Below, one piece after another: positions 45,081-53,940 of a stretch of DNA of 64,000 bases (position 1 is the first letter of the stretch; each line of letters opens with the position of its first letter). The translations under genes and the position numbers were made by a program. Source of the DNA: Acidobacteriaceae bacterium (GTDB taxonomy: Bacteria; Acidobacteriota; Terriglobia; Terriglobales; Acidobacteriaceae); contig PLHW01000056.1 in the NCBI GenBank assembly GCA_003139095.1, forward strand, positions 1 to 64,000, read 5' to 3'. The notes under the pieces are model-generated. The model was not told where the DNA came from. It worked only from the letters and a program-made list of their open reading frames with translations, and ran no database searches.

Positions 45081-46346
45081 CTACATCCTGAAGTTGGGCC
45101 CCATATTGCTAAGATCGTCTTCTGCGAGACTTCGTTTGATCTCATCTTCAAAGTAATTGCCGGAAGCCGCAACCGTACTCCCGTAACGCTTTTGGTACGT
45201 CGCCCGGCTCTTGTCGATCGGTTCCCTGAGGCGATCGTAAAGATCCTTCTTCGCGCGACCCTCTGTGACTTTTGCTTGATTATAGAGCTTGATCTCGTCG
45301 ACCAGCAGGCGGGCGAATCTCCGGGCCTTGCTGTGAGTCTCCGCGTCCTCTGGCGACATGGCTGGAGCGGCCGGGGAAGCGGCGCTGGAAACAACTTCGG
45401 CTTGTATCTCTCCGATGGCCAGCGGCTCGGCGGAGGAAATCTCCGTCATGACCGCAGCGGCCGCTGCGGACTGGACTTCTGTGGGCGCGGTCTTTGGCGC
45501 GGCTGCGCACTCGTACGCGACGTCTTGCGTAACGTCAGGCTCGAGATGGGTAACGGTCGGTTCGGCGGCGTCCATGCCGATGGCTTTCACCACCATGGGT
45601 GAGCCCGATGACGCGGCGGCAGCCATGGCATAAACCGGGGCGTGCGCGGCGAACGGATCATTGAACGCCGACTGCGAGGGAGGTTCTTTTTGAATTACGG
45701 GATGTCCATCGGCCGGACTGCCGGATGGCTCTTTGTGCGCCTGCTTGCGCAGCGCGGTTACCTCGAGCCATGCGCCGGTCGCCAGGACAAGCACTTCGAT
45801 CGAGCCTGCGTCTAAAAGCGTTCCGTCGCTCCGGTCATCCGCGTAAACAAGCGCCGCGACTTTGTCTTTGAGAATGAGGGGAAAAAGCTGTAAGTTGGCG
45901 GGGGCTCCAAAAGCCTCTATAAAGTGAGCATCGAATTCATTCGCCACGACGGTGACCGGCGACTGGTCGGCTAGGGCGCGAACGACGGCGGGGGCATTCG
46001 AGTCAAGTACGAAATCTTTCACCGCGTCGTGGCCGCGAAAACCACGGGCCTGCCAACCCGTGGCCTGGTTTCCCTTAACCACGAAAAGAGCGACGCGGGT
46101 GGCGTAGCGAGAGGTGGAATCGAGCAAGGCACGCAGAATTTCTTTTTGCGACGAGCCCGTCTGAATCTCGGAAATGGCGTGCGCGAGCTCGGCCGCCCCC
46201 TTGGGGCCGACGGATTTGCCGGGCTGGGCGGCAACTTCCTCGCTCACGCGGCGGGCAATGTCTCCGCGCAACTGGGCAGAATGGTTGATTAGGACCTCGG
46301 CAACCACTTTTTCAACAATCGGTTCAATCCAACTGCATTCCGGCAT
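45081..46346 (-). CDS. GAF-like-domain protein, function unknown
   Basis: A 421-residue protein without signal peptide. Residues about 60-205 resemble a GAF-type sensory domain (SSQKEILRALLDSTSRYATRVALFVVKGNQATGWQARGF, later LILKDKVAALVYADDRSDGTLLD). An Ala/Pro/Glu-rich linker (about 210-335) leads to a charged helical C-terminus (ARRFARLLVDEIKLYNQAKVTEGRAKKDLYDRL). No output domain such as a kinase or cyclase is present. It lies upstream of the lytic transglycosylase with a 10-nt gap, so a link to envelope maintenance is possible. Confidence 0.78.
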   Translation of the reverse strand: MPECSWIEPIVEKVVAEVLINHSAQLRGDIARRVSEEVAAQPGKSVGPKGAAELAHAISEIQTGSSQKEILRALLDSTSRYATRVALFVVKGNQATGWQARGFRGHDAVKDFVLDSNAPAVVRALADQSPVTVVANEFDAHFIEAFGAPANLQLFPLILKDKVAALVYADDRSDGTLLDAGSIEVLVLATGAWLEVTALRKQAHKEPSGSPADGHPVIQKEPPSQSAFNDPFAAHAPVYAMAAAASSGSPMVVKAIGMDAAEPTVTHLEPDVTQDVAYECAAAPKTAPTEVQSAAAAAVMTEISSAEPLAIGEIQAEVVSSAASPAAPAMSPEDAETHSKARRFARLLVDEIKLYNQAKVTEGRAKKDLYDRLREPIDKSRATYQKRYGSTVAASGNYFEDEIKRSLAEDDLSNMGPNFRM

Positions 46347-46620
46347 GCGTACTCCAGAGTGAGGGGAATTGGAAGGCGCCTCACCTGACCTACTAACACT
46401 TTATTGTAGGGCCGGTTGGACATGCTCTCACGGCACCTTGGTACGTGGCCGGATGGTGCCGAAGGCAAGACTGGGAGCGCTTTTCGCGGCGGCCGATGTT
46501 TTCTTGCCGAAGCCAGAAGATGGGCAATACGGCTTGGGGCGCGGCGCAAAATGCCGGGAACCGTTACAATAGTGACGGGGCGTGATCCAAGGAACGATAA
46601 AAATCTGCATCAAGTAACGA

Positions 46621-47271
46621 ATGAGCGCAATCCAACCAAACATACAGCAACCGGTCAGCGAAGAAATGGAGCTGGTCCGGCGTGCCAAACGCGGCGACGA
46701 TACGGCGTTTGAAGAACTGGTCCGGCGCTATGACCGGAACGTCTTCCGCATCGCGCAGCACATTACGCAGAACCGCGAGGACGCGGAAGATGTAGTGCAG
46801 GATGCGTTCCTGAAGGCGTATGGAAATTTGGCGCAGTTCCAGGAGCAGTCGAAGTTCTACACCTGGCTGGTACGGATTGCGGTCAACGAAGCGCTGATGC
46901 GGTTGCGCCGGAGAAGGCCAGAACGCATGGTCTCTCTGGACGAAGAAGTAAAAACGGAAGATGACTCGCTGCCCCGCGAGGTTGCGGATTGGAGTCCCAA
47001 TCCGGAACAGATGTATAACCAGGCGGAACTGCGTGAGATTCTGACGCGCACGATTCAGGGTTTGCCGCCCGGCTTCCGGACGGTGTTTGTATTACGGGAT
47101 GTCGAGGGCTTGTCGACGGAAGAAACCGCCCAGGCGTTGGAATTGAGCATTCCGGCAGTGAAGTCGCGGTTGCTGCGAGCGCGGTTGCAGTTGCGCGATC
47201 GGCTCAGCCGCTACTTTCAGAAAAGGGCGAACGGAGATAGCGACAAGTCCAGCGGAGATGGCGACCAGTGA
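46621..47271 (+). CDS. RNA polymerase ECF sigma factor (RpoE-like)
   Basis: A 216-residue sigma factor with region 2 (TAFEELVRRYDRNVFRIAQHITQNREDAEDVVQDAFLKAYGNLAQF) and region 4 (GLPPGFRTVFVLRDVEGLSTEETAQALELSIPAVKSRLLRARLQL). Length and spacing are typical of the RpoE-like ECF group. Its stop overlaps the start of the adjacent zinc-finger anti-sigma gene (GTGA at 47268-47271). Promoter specificity cannot be read from the sequence. Confidence 0.95.
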   Translation: MSAIQPNIQQPVSEEMELVRRAKRGDDTAFEELVRRYDRNVFRIAQHITQNREDAEDVVQDAFLKAYGNLAQFQEQSKFYTWLVRIAVNEALMRLRRRRPERMVSLDEEVKTEDDSLPREVADWSPNPEQMYNQAELREILTRTIQGLPPGFRTVFVLRDVEGLSTEETAQALELSIPAVKSRLLRARLQLRDRLSRYFQKRANGDSDKSSGDGDQ

Positions 47272-47531
47272 AGTGTACTGAGTTTCTGAACGAACTGACC
47301 AACTACCTTGACGGCGCTTTAGACGAGCGGACCAAGTCCGAACTCGAAAATCATCTGGCGTGGTGTCACAATTGTTATGTGGTGTGCGATACCACGCGAA
47401 AGACAATCGAGATTTATCGCAACCAGGAACTCTACGAACTGCCGGACGATTTGCGAGGCCGCCTGCAAACCGCCATCATGAGCAAGTGCAGCGCGCACAA
47501 GGAGAAGAAGTCCGGTCCGCAAGAGTTCTGA
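47268..47531 (+). CDS. Small zinc-finger anti-sigma factor
   Basis: An 87-residue soluble protein starting at GTG 47268 within the sigma-factor stop. It carries the zf-HC2 signature His-x3-Cys-x2-Cys (HLAWCHNC) preceded by CTEFLNELTNYLDGALDERTKSELENHL. There is no transmembrane segment, so it is a cytoplasmic anti-sigma factor of the ZAS type, probably released by a redox or zinc signal. The 4-nt overlap with the ECF gene supports the pairing. Confidence 0.92.
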   Translation: MKCTEFLNELTNYLDGALDERTKSELENHLAWCHNCYVVCDTTRKTIEIYRNQELYELPDDLRGRLQTAIMSKCSAHKEKKSGPQEF

Positions 47532-47795
47532 GCCTGCTTTTTTTCTTCCCGGGAAAGTCCCTTCCATCCATCGCGTATTCCAATCGAAATTCACGCTGGT
47601 GATTTCCGCAGTGCGGCGGACGAGCCCGGGCCGCCTCGGCAACCTTTGCAATTCTTCCGGAATCAAAACCCGCAACCTGAACACGCACCTTTCCGCGGCG
47701 AACCGAATCTAAGTAAGTACGACAGATTGCTGGCCAGGCTGAGTAGTTCGAATTCTCTTACTGCCTTAGTTCCAGGCTGTAGAAAGGTGCAGACG

Positions 47796-48026
47796 ATGCT
47801 TACCAAAATGATGAACGCCGTATTCGGTTGCCGGCATAGCCGTTACAGTTTTCCAATCACGATGCGAGCGACTGCTCGGCGTGGGTCAGCCGCCTCCCGC
47901 GCTGGCACGTATGTGGTGTGTCTGGATTGCGGCAAGGAGATGAGCTACGACTGGCAGCACATGCGGATGGCCGATCCTTCGCCGAGAAAAACTGCGCCAT
48001 CGCTGGTGACGAAAGAGGCCGCATAG
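47796..48026 (+). CDS. Small zinc-ribbon-like protein
   Basis: A 76-residue protein starting at ATG 47796 (AAAGGTG 7 nt upstream); the open frame begins at 47646 but the earlier part has no ribosome-binding site. A Cys-His pair (FGCRHSRYSFP) and a Cys-x2-Cys (VVCLDCGKEMSYDW) about 45 residues later could bind one zinc. The family was not recognised. It stands alone 264 nt after the anti-sigma gene. Confidence 0.65.
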   Translation: MLTKMMNAVFGCRHSRYSFPITMRATARRGSAASRAGTYVVCLDCGKEMSYDWQHMRMADPSPRKTAPSLVTKEAA

Positions 48027-48218
48027 TCCATTCCCGGATTGAGCCTGGCCGCTGCCACGCGGCGCCCCGAGCTTGAAGTTTTCGCTCACGGGATTGCCCT
48101 GGAAAGAGAGATAATGGGCGTGACGTCGTGATCTGCGGAATCGAATAAGCGGCAATCGGGAAGTCGGCCATCCTGGCCGATTCTATAAAATCCCGCCGCG
48201 GCGATGTCAGGAGGTACC

Positions 48219-48704
48219 ATGCCTCTTTCCAAGCTGCGCGAATTTCTGGATCGCAATCAAATCAAATACCTGGTGATCTCGCACTCGGTGGCCTACACGG
48301 CCCAGGGGATTGCCGCGCTTACACATACCAAAGGGAAAGAGCTCGCGAAGACTGTCATGGTCATGGTGGATGGGCGCCTGGTGATGGCGGTCGTCCCCGC
48401 GTCGTTTCGCGTCGATCTGTACCGGCTGAAGAAATACCTGGGCGCCGATACGGTCGAATTGGCCAGCGAGGCGGAGTTTCGCGGGCGCTTTCCCGACTGC
48501 GAAACCGGATCCATGCCGCCGTTCGGCAATCTCTACGGCATGGACGTTTTTGCGGATGAGAACCTGGCCGACGACAAGGAAATCGCCTTCAACGCCGGCA
48601 CGCACCGGGAGTTGGTCCGGATGAGCTTCGCCGATTTCGAGAGGCTGGCGAATCCGGTGCTCATCCCGCTGGCAGCGCACCATGCCGCCGTCAGCGTAGC
48701 CTGA
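48219..48704 (+). CDS. YbaK/ProX-type aminoacyl-tRNA deacylase
   Basis: A 161-residue protein starting at ATG 48219, with AGGAGGT directly upstream; the alternative 48204 start lacks one. The fold of the YbaK/EbsC editing family is recognisable: HTKGKELAKTVMVMVDGRLVMAVVPASFRVDL with the conserved Lys, then FPDCETGSMPPFGNLYGMDVFAD and FNAGTHRELVRMSFADF. Members hydrolyse mischarged tRNAs such as Cys- or Ala-tRNA-Pro; the specificity here is not known. A TATAAA sequence 40 nt upstream may be the -10 box. Confidence 0.9.
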   Translation: MPLSKLREFLDRNQIKYLVISHSVAYTAQGIAALTHTKGKELAKTVMVMVDGRLVMAVVPASFRVDLYRLKKYLGADTVELASEAEFRGRFPDCETGSMPPFGNLYGMDVFADENLADDKEIAFNAGTHRELVRMSFADFERLANPVLIPLAAHHAAVSVA

Positions 48705-48901
48705 GACGCGCTCCGGCCTTTTGGCTTGTGGGCGCGGCGCACAGCCAGCGGTTCGGCGCGCTTTGCCTCAGGGCGGTATGTTCTTCCATCTCAGGGCCGA
48801 GGGAGAGTCCTGTCTCCGCTCCTTCGCTTTTTTCATACAATCTTCACAAATCGCTGTGTTAGATTTGCCAGTCCACAGTCATCACGACGGAGGAAAATGC
48901 A

Positions 48902-49459
48902 TTGGGCAAGGACATGGTTCCCAAGAAGATCTTCTTCACCAAAGGTGTGGGGAAACATCGCGAGCGTTTGACCTCATTTGAGCTTGCCCTCCGCGATGCC
49001 GGCATCGCGGCGCAAAATCTGGTTCGCGTTTCTTCCATCTTTCCGCCGCAGTGCAAACTGATTCCGCGCTCGCAGGGGCTGAAGTATCTGCACCCGGGCG
49101 AGGTCGTTTTTGCCGTGGTGGCAGAAAATTCCACCCACGAACCCCACCGGCTTCTGGCTTCCTCCATCGGAGTCGCCATTCCCGCCGACCGCAACACCTA
49201 CGGCTATCTCAGCGAGCATCACTCTTTCGGCGAGACCGAAGATGCCGCCGGAGATTACGCCGAAGAGCTCGCCGCCGAAATGCTCGCCACCACGCTCGAC
49301 GTGGAATTCGATCCCGACCGCTCGTGGGACGAGAAAAAAGAAATCTACCGCATCTCCAACAAAATCGTCCGCACCGCCAACGTGACGCAGTCCGCAGTAG
49401 GCGACAAGCGCGGCCTGTGGACCACGGTAATCGCCGCAGCCGTCACGATCTTCGACTAA
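48902..49459 (+). CDS. pdaD: Pyruvoyl-dependent arginine decarboxylase
   Basis: It converts arginine to agmatine using a pyruvoyl group made by self-cleavage. The 185-residue protein starts at TTG 48902, with GGAGG 8 nt upstream; ATG 48914 is a shorter in-frame alternative. The self-processing site is the Ser44-Ser45 pair in [11 protein letters not shown]. Other family features are [70 protein letters not shown] and a Leu/Val-rich C-terminus. The size matches archaeal and chlamydial homologues. Agmatine would feed AguA and AguB, encoded 5 kb away. Confidence 0.93.
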   Translation: MGKDMVPKKIFFTKGVGKHRERLTSFELALRDAGIAAQNLVRVSSIFPPQCKLIPRSQGLKYLHPGEVVFAVVAENSTHEPHRLLASSIGVAIPADRNTYGYLSEHHSFGETEDAAGDYAEELAAEMLATTLDVEFDPDRSWDEKKEIYRISNKIVRTANVTQSAVGDKRGLWTTVIAAAVTIFD

Positions 49460-49530
49460 TCGGGAACAGCATCAAAAGGTTCTGGAACCGGTAAACCGGC
49501 GCGCGTTGGCGGAAACTGTCGCGTCAGCCG

Positions 49531-49565
49531 TTGACGTACTGACATGGTATAGTTAATGTAATTAC
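49531..49565 (+). promoter_or_regulatory. Promoter and putative operator of the parDE-like module
   Basis: TTGACG (49531-49536) and TAATGT (49554-49559) are separated by 17 nt. An 8-bp palindrome GTAATTAC (49558-49565) overlaps the -10 box, a likely antitoxin-binding site. Confidence 0.55.
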
Positions 49566-49577
49566 GAGGTACTTACC

Positions 49578-49877
49578 ATGTCGAAGGAAGCGGTCTTTAC
49601 GGTCAAACTGGAACCCCAACTGCGCGACGCCTTCGCGTCCGAAGCTGCGGAGACTCACCGCACCGCATCCGATCTGGTTCGCGGGTTCATGCGGGAATTC
49701 GTCCAACGCCAGCGGGAGGCGCGGGAACACGATGCCTGGTTTCGCGCCAAGGTTCAGGAAGCCATTGACGCGCCTCGCCCAGGAATTCCGCAGGATGCGG
49801 TCATGGATGAGACTCGGGCGATCATTGACCGGATCGCAAATCGATCGCGGCCGACGAGGCCGAGGCGAAAACGGTGA
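49578..49877 (+). CDS. Ribbon-helix-helix antitoxin (ParD/RelB-like)
   Basis: A 99-residue protein starting at ATG 49578 (GAGGT upstream). Residues 1-48 form an RHH/Arc-type fold: AVFTVKLEPQLRDAFASEAAETHRTASDLVRGFMREFV. The basic, Pro-rich C-terminus would contact the toxin. The stop overlaps the toxin start by 4 nt (GTGA at 49874-49877). Confidence 0.88.
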   Translation: MSKEAVFTVKLEPQLRDAFASEAAETHRTASDLVRGFMREFVQRQREAREHDAWFRAKVQEAIDAPRPGIPQDAVMDETRAIIDRIANRSRPTRPRRKR

Positions 49878-50158
49878 AAGTCGAGTGGCACCCTCTGGCG
49901 CGCGCCGATCTTGCCGAGTTGGTTACCTACATCGCAAAAGGAAATCCTACCGCCGCTTATGGCGTGCACGATGAAATCCGGAAGCAAACCGAACTGCTAG
50001 CCATCTATCCGGAGATCGGCCGTCCGGGGCGAGTCCGCGGCACCCGCGAGTTGGTGGTTACGGGGACACCTTACATCGCCGCCTATCGCTACCCCGGCGA
50101 CAAGGTTACGGTACTGCGCTTGCTGCATGGGGCGCGCCGGTGGCCGCGGAAACTGTGA
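49874..50158 (+). CDS. RelE/ParE-family toxin
   Basis: A 94-residue toxin starting at GTG 49874. The RelE/ParE fold is visible: VEWHPLARADLAELVTYIAKGNPTAAYGVHDEIRKQTELLAIYPEIGRPGRVRGTRELVVTGTPYIAAYRYPGDKVTVLRLLHGARRWP, ending with the characteristic hydrophobic strand and Arg-rich tail. RelE members cut mRNA on the ribosome and ParE members poison gyrase; the Gly-Arg-Pro-Gly and LLHGARRWP segments lean to ParE. Confidence 0.91.
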   Translation: MKVEWHPLARADLAELVTYIAKGNPTAAYGVHDEIRKQTELLAIYPEIGRPGRVRGTRELVVTGTPYIAAYRYPGDKVTVLRLLHGARRWPRKL

Positions 50159-50192
50159 GCACCGAGATTTGACATAGCCACGACCGCGCCGG

Positions 50193-51332
50193 CTACCGCA
50201 CGTCATACGGAAAGATGCGGCGGAGAAACTTACCGCCGCGAGTGATCAGTCGCGAATGCGAGCGCATCCGCTCGGCCGATTCGTAGCATCTTCCTTCCAG
50301 CAAGGCGATCCGATCGCGATAGATTGCCACTCTCGCCAGAGTCTGTCCTACGGCCGCGCCGCCGTAATCCTTCTGCGGAGACTCGCCGATCCCGAAGTCG
50401 ACGCACTCGATTCCCGAGCGAAACGCGTGCTCGATCAGCATCTCGAGTTGCAGCATCGAAGGCGAATATTTCGCATAGGCTTCGTCAAAACAAGTGGAGT
50501 ACAGATGCAACATGCCGTTAAACACCGGCGACAATTTCATGGCGATTACGTCCCCGCCGCAAGTCAACGCGGAAAGCCAGATGCGCCCCTGCGGCGCGAG
50601 TTGTTCGACCATGTGCCGATAGAATGCGCGGTGCTGCGGATCGGAAAGCGGGCTTTGCATTCCCTTGGCGGCAAAACGCCCGGCGTGCCAGGAGAAGAAC
50701 TTCTCCAAAAGCCGAAGGATTGCCTCGGCGCTGGTCAGCACTTCAAATCCGATCTCGCCGCGCTCAAGCAGGCGGTTCCTGGATTTTCGCAGGCTTTTTC
50801 CGGAATGACGATGGGCGGATGCGCCGGTGAATTCACGGCGCGTGAGCTGCCGAACATGGTCCGTCTCTCGCGTGGCCGCGTGCAGTCCTCGCTGCTTCGC
50901 CGCCGCAACAACGCAATCCAGGAAAGCTGTGCCAACCCTTAGCCGATCCAGGAATACCCCGTCCCAGCCGCCAGCCTTCGAACAGCAAAACTCGATGAGT
51001 TGATGAGCGACCGGCTCTTCATAGCCCGTCCGCACCAGGCACGAGGCGTAATCGGCGTAAGGTTGACCCGCGAATTCCAGCCAACGGCGCGCGCGCAGGT
51101 AGCGCCGTCCCAGGCGCACCACTAAAGGAATGACGCCTGTCAGCGCGGAGCCGGCATCACGAAGTGTAAGGATCCAAGTCTCACTGTTCGTAAATGCGAG
51201 AACGTTGGCGTTGATCCAACCAAAGCTGTCGAAGACGGTCGCGTTCGGACACCCGTGAAGAAGTTCCTCCCATTCCGCGCGCAGCGGCTCGCATGCCTGC
51301 ATCGACGGAAAGACCTCAAGCGCGAGGCTCAT
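50193..51332 (-). CDS. GNAT-family acetyltransferase of the CelD/BcsL type
   Basis: A 379-residue cytoplasmic protein with the bipartite FemAB/CelD-like GNAT layout. Landmarks are WEELLHGCPNATVFDSFGWI near the start, RHSGKSLRKSRNRLLERGEIGFE, and the second GNAT core IWLSALTCGGDVIAMKLSPVFNGMLHLYSTCFDEAYAKYSPSMLQLEMLIEHAF followed by ECVDFGIGESPQKDYGG. Such proteins are common in exopolysaccharide clusters and are thought to acylate sugars or amino acids. It follows the deacetylase gene by 3 nt, so the two form an operon. Confidence 0.87.
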   Translation of the reverse strand: MSLALEVFPSMQACEPLRAEWEELLHGCPNATVFDSFGWINANVLAFTNSETWILTLRDAGSALTGVIPLVVRLGRRYLRARRWLEFAGQPYADYASCLVRTGYEEPVAHQLIEFCCSKAGGWDGVFLDRLRVGTAFLDCVVAAAKQRGLHAATRETDHVRQLTRREFTGASAHRHSGKSLRKSRNRLLERGEIGFEVLTSAEAILRLLEKFFSWHAGRFAAKGMQSPLSDPQHRAFYRHMVEQLAPQGRIWLSALTCGGDVIAMKLSPVFNGMLHLYSTCFDEAYAKYSPSMLQLEMLIEHAFRSGIECVDFGIGESPQKDYGGAAVGQTLARVAIYRDRIALLEGRCYESAERMRSHSRLITRGGKFLRRIFPYDVR

Positions 51333-51335
51333 CCG

Positions 51336-52466
51336 CTATTCCGCCCTTCGTCCCAGGAGCAGTATGCTCTTGAGAGATTCGACGGCTCCAGTAATGGTGG
51401 CGGCAAATTGCGCGTGCGTCATACGGCCGATTCCGACGCGCGGCAGACAGAATGGATTGCTGGAGCGCGTCACAAATCCGCCCTCGCCGGCGAAGGCCAG
51501 CGCGTAGCCGCTCTCGCGCACCAAGGCCTCGTCTCGTGACGTGAAATCAAGACCCGGAGCGCCAAACGGATAGGCGAAGGCGCGCACCGGCTTTCCCAGC
51601 ACGCGCTCCAGCGCGGCTTTGCTCTCCGCAATTTCGCGGTGGGCGTTTTCCGGCGCGAGCGAACCGAGGATCGGGTGCGTGACGGTGTGCGATCCGAGCT
51701 CGATGCCGTTCTCCACAAGCGCACGAATGTTGTCTTCGCTCAGGAATTCAAACCTCTCTCGCTTGGCATCTTCGGGCTCAGATATATTGCCGGGCTCGGT
51801 CACAGGCAACTGACTTTGCAGCAATTCCAGTTCTTCTTGTTGCTCGCGTTCGGGCAGCGTGCGGCAGAGGCTGAAGAATCTTCCGCAGGCGGCGGCGCGC
51901 TGCTCATGGCTGTCGAGGCGCCAGCACTCGCCGTTGCTAAGGCACCAACTTTTCGCCGGCGAAAACATCAAGCGGGAATAGGCATCCTCGAACCAGGTTT
52001 GGCGACACAAGCCCAAGTCGCCGGTGAGCGCAAAGCAAACTGCGCTCATCTCACATTGCTGCAACACAGGCAGGGCATGGCGAAGATTATTCGCGTGCCC
52101 ATCGTCAAAGGTGATGAGCACCGGACACGAAGGAACAGCGGCGCCGCGAAAATACCAGTCGGCGAACTGTTGCAAGGTAATCGGATGATAGTGCTTTTTG
52201 AAATAGGCGAGCTGCCACGCAAATTCCTCGACGCTTACCGTCATGCCAAACAGCGGATTGCCTTCGGGAAATCCAGCCGGCAGAACATCGTGATAGATCG
52301 CGACCAGCACCGAATCGCGCCTCAGGAGCCGAAAAACATTCAGCAGCCCGCTGTGAAACAAAAACTCGAAAAGCCCGCGCTTCGCCCGGATATAGAGCGG
52401 GTTGGCGTACCATGACTCACGAACTCTCACGCCCACCTCGTGATCGCAGCCTAGGAGTGATCGCAA
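51336..52466 (-). CDS. Polysaccharide deacetylase (NodB family)
   Basis: A 376-residue carbohydrate esterase family 4 protein. The catalytic and metal motifs are TFDDGHANN (Asp-Asp) and GSHTVTHPILGSL (His-x3-His), followed by VRAFAYPFGAPGLDF. NodB-type domains remove N-acetyl groups from polysaccharides. There is no clear N-terminal export signal, so the site of action is uncertain. It lies immediately upstream of the CelD-type gene; the pair resembles modules in exopolysaccharide loci, but polymerase and export genes are absent from the window. Confidence 0.9.
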   Translation of the reverse strand: MRSLLGCDHEVGVRVRESWYANPLYIRAKRGLFEFLFHSGLLNVFRLLRRDSVLVAIYHDVLPAGFPEGNPLFGMTVSVEEFAWQLAYFKKHYHPITLQQFADWYFRGAAVPSCPVLITFDDGHANNLRHALPVLQQCEMSAVCFALTGDLGLCRQTWFEDAYSRLMFSPAKSWCLSNGECWRLDSHEQRAAACGRFFSLCRTLPEREQQEELELLQSQLPVTEPGNISEPEDAKRERFEFLSEDNIRALVENGIELGSHTVTHPILGSLAPENAHREIAESKAALERVLGKPVRAFAYPFGAPGLDFTSRDEALVRESGYALAFAGEGGFVTRSSNPFCLPRVGIGRMTHAQFAATITGAVESLKSILLLGRRAE

Positions 52467-52512
52467 CGCGAGTCATCCTGGCAGTGCGTCTTCCACCTGG
52501 AATCGTGTCCAC

Positions 52513-53709
52513 CTACTTTTTCGCAGCCTTTCCGCGTTTTAGTGTCTTCGGGGCGGTTCCGCTTTTCGACAATCTCTCCAGCACTGCGGCAACAACCAAC
52601 GGCAAACCGACCGTCGCATCGACGAAGACCTCGCCAAATTTTCCGCCCTCTGCCGGCGGAACGAACTTTCCCCATGAGACGGCTTCGCTGTACGGGCTGC
52701 CCGAAAGTCCGCCCCAGTAGACCGGTTCGGGGCAGATGCGCAGGCCGTAGTGATAGCGCTTGAGCGGCAGGTCTTCTCCGCCGCGGCGATGGCGCAGTTC
52801 GATGAAGGGACCGAACTGCTGCGACCAGTTGCGCGGCACGCCTCCCCCGATGGTGAAAATACCAAGCCGCTTTTGCGCGAGCAGCGTGGCCGCGAAATAT
52901 TCCAGGTCTTCAAACGGATCGAAGCGGAAGCGCGGCTTGCCTTGCTTGTCGCGCTCGCGGTTAGTGAGGGCGTAGTCGAGGCCAAGTTCGGAATCAGAGA
53001 ACGCGGGCACAAATACGGGAACATTATTCTCATACGCCGACTTGAGAATGCCGCGTTGGCCTTTCGCGGTCTTCGAGAGATGCGCGCCAATCGCGCGGTT
53101 CAGCTTGTATGAGCACATCACTTCATCCGCGTCCCATCCCGAAAACACAGCGTGCATCACGCGTTCCACGTCGTCGAGATTCTGCTCCGGCTCAAGCGTG
53201 TCATAAACGCGGTTGTAGCCCGCCTCGTAGAGCTCTTCGTCGCTGAAGTCGGGGTTGTGGCGGAAGTGCGCGCGGCCTGTCGCCTCCACCAGGCCATGCG
53301 CCATCAGTGCGCCCGTGGAGACAATTGCGTTCACAATGCCGTGTTCGATCAGATCGGCGATGATCAGCCCTTGTTTGGCGACCGTCATCGCGCCGGCCAG
53401 CGTCATCACGATGAAGGCGTCTTTGTCGCGCGCCATCGCTTCGAGCACGTCGGCCGCTTCGCCAAGTTGCCGTCCGGTGAAGGCTGTCTTCGACATGGCG
53501 CGAACCAAGCCGTCAATCGAGTGAATCTCGCGCAAGTCGAGGGGAGCGAGGGGAATCAGCCTGTCTTCGACCGGATCGTGCAGCTTGCGTTCAATTCCTG
53601 CGCCTTCGTGGCCTGCGCTTTCGTGGCCTGCCGCGTGATGATTGCCGGCTTTAGCATTGCTCTTCTTCAAGAATGACCTCCAAATTCCAACCGATGTATG
53701 AAGAAACAA
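52513..53709 (-). CDS. Deoxyhypusine-synthase-family protein, possible homospermidine synthase
   Basis: A 398-residue protein of the DHS fold: MARDKDAFIVMTLAGAMTVAKQGLIIADLIEHGIVNAIVSTGALMAHGLVEATGRAH, then FTIGGGVPRNWSQQ and SEAVSWGKFVPPAEGGKFGEVFVDATVGLPLVV. The NAD-binding segments and the key lysine (Lys348 in EAVSWGK) are retained. Bacteria lack eIF5A, so the likely reaction is aminobutyl transfer from a polyamine to a small amine, as in homospermidine synthases that arose from DHS. It is divergent from aguB, whose product is putrescine. The His/Gly/Glu-rich N-terminus (about 15-40) is unusual. Confidence 0.9.
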   Translation of the reverse strand: MFLHTSVGIWRSFLKKSNAKAGNHHAAGHESAGHEGAGIERKLHDPVEDRLIPLAPLDLREIHSIDGLVRAMSKTAFTGRQLGEAADVLEAMARDKDAFIVMTLAGAMTVAKQGLIIADLIEHGIVNAIVSTGALMAHGLVEATGRAHFRHNPDFSDEELYEAGYNRVYDTLEPEQNLDDVERVMHAVFSGWDADEVMCSYKLNRAIGAHLSKTAKGQRGILKSAYENNVPVFVPAFSDSELGLDYALTNRERDKQGKPRFRFDPFEDLEYFAATLLAQKRLGIFTIGGGVPRNWSQQFGPFIELRHRRGGEDLPLKRYHYGLRICPEPVYWGGLSGSPYSEAVSWGKFVPPAEGGKFGEVFVDATVGLPLVVAAVLERLSKSGTAPKTLKRGKAAKK

Positions 53710-53940
53710 TTTACTAGAATTGAAGGAAATGCGGTGAACGGTTTGGCACGGAACGCCCGCTCGGAAATTTCACCGGGCGGTCTTGCACAGCGCTCAGACC
53801 GTCACCAGATCGAACCGTTTGGTATTCTAAGCGCGTTAGCACCGCGATGAAACGTTCGTCATCGTTTTAGTAGTGCGGTTTTAGCAATTCACATCCGAGA
53901 GGCGTGAGTTGCCGCGTCTCGGTCAGCAGCGGAGATCGAT

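Noticed and set aside
46347-46620. ECF-type autoregulatory promoter upstream of the second sigma gene
   Set aside because: A GGGAACCG sequence followed by TACAAT is present near 46556-46570, but spacing fits neither an RpoE-like nor a sigma-70 promoter convincingly.
52513-53709. True deoxyhypusine synthase acting on eIF5A
   Set aside because: Bacteria have no eIF5A substrate; the family assignment is kept but the reaction is more likely on small polyamines.
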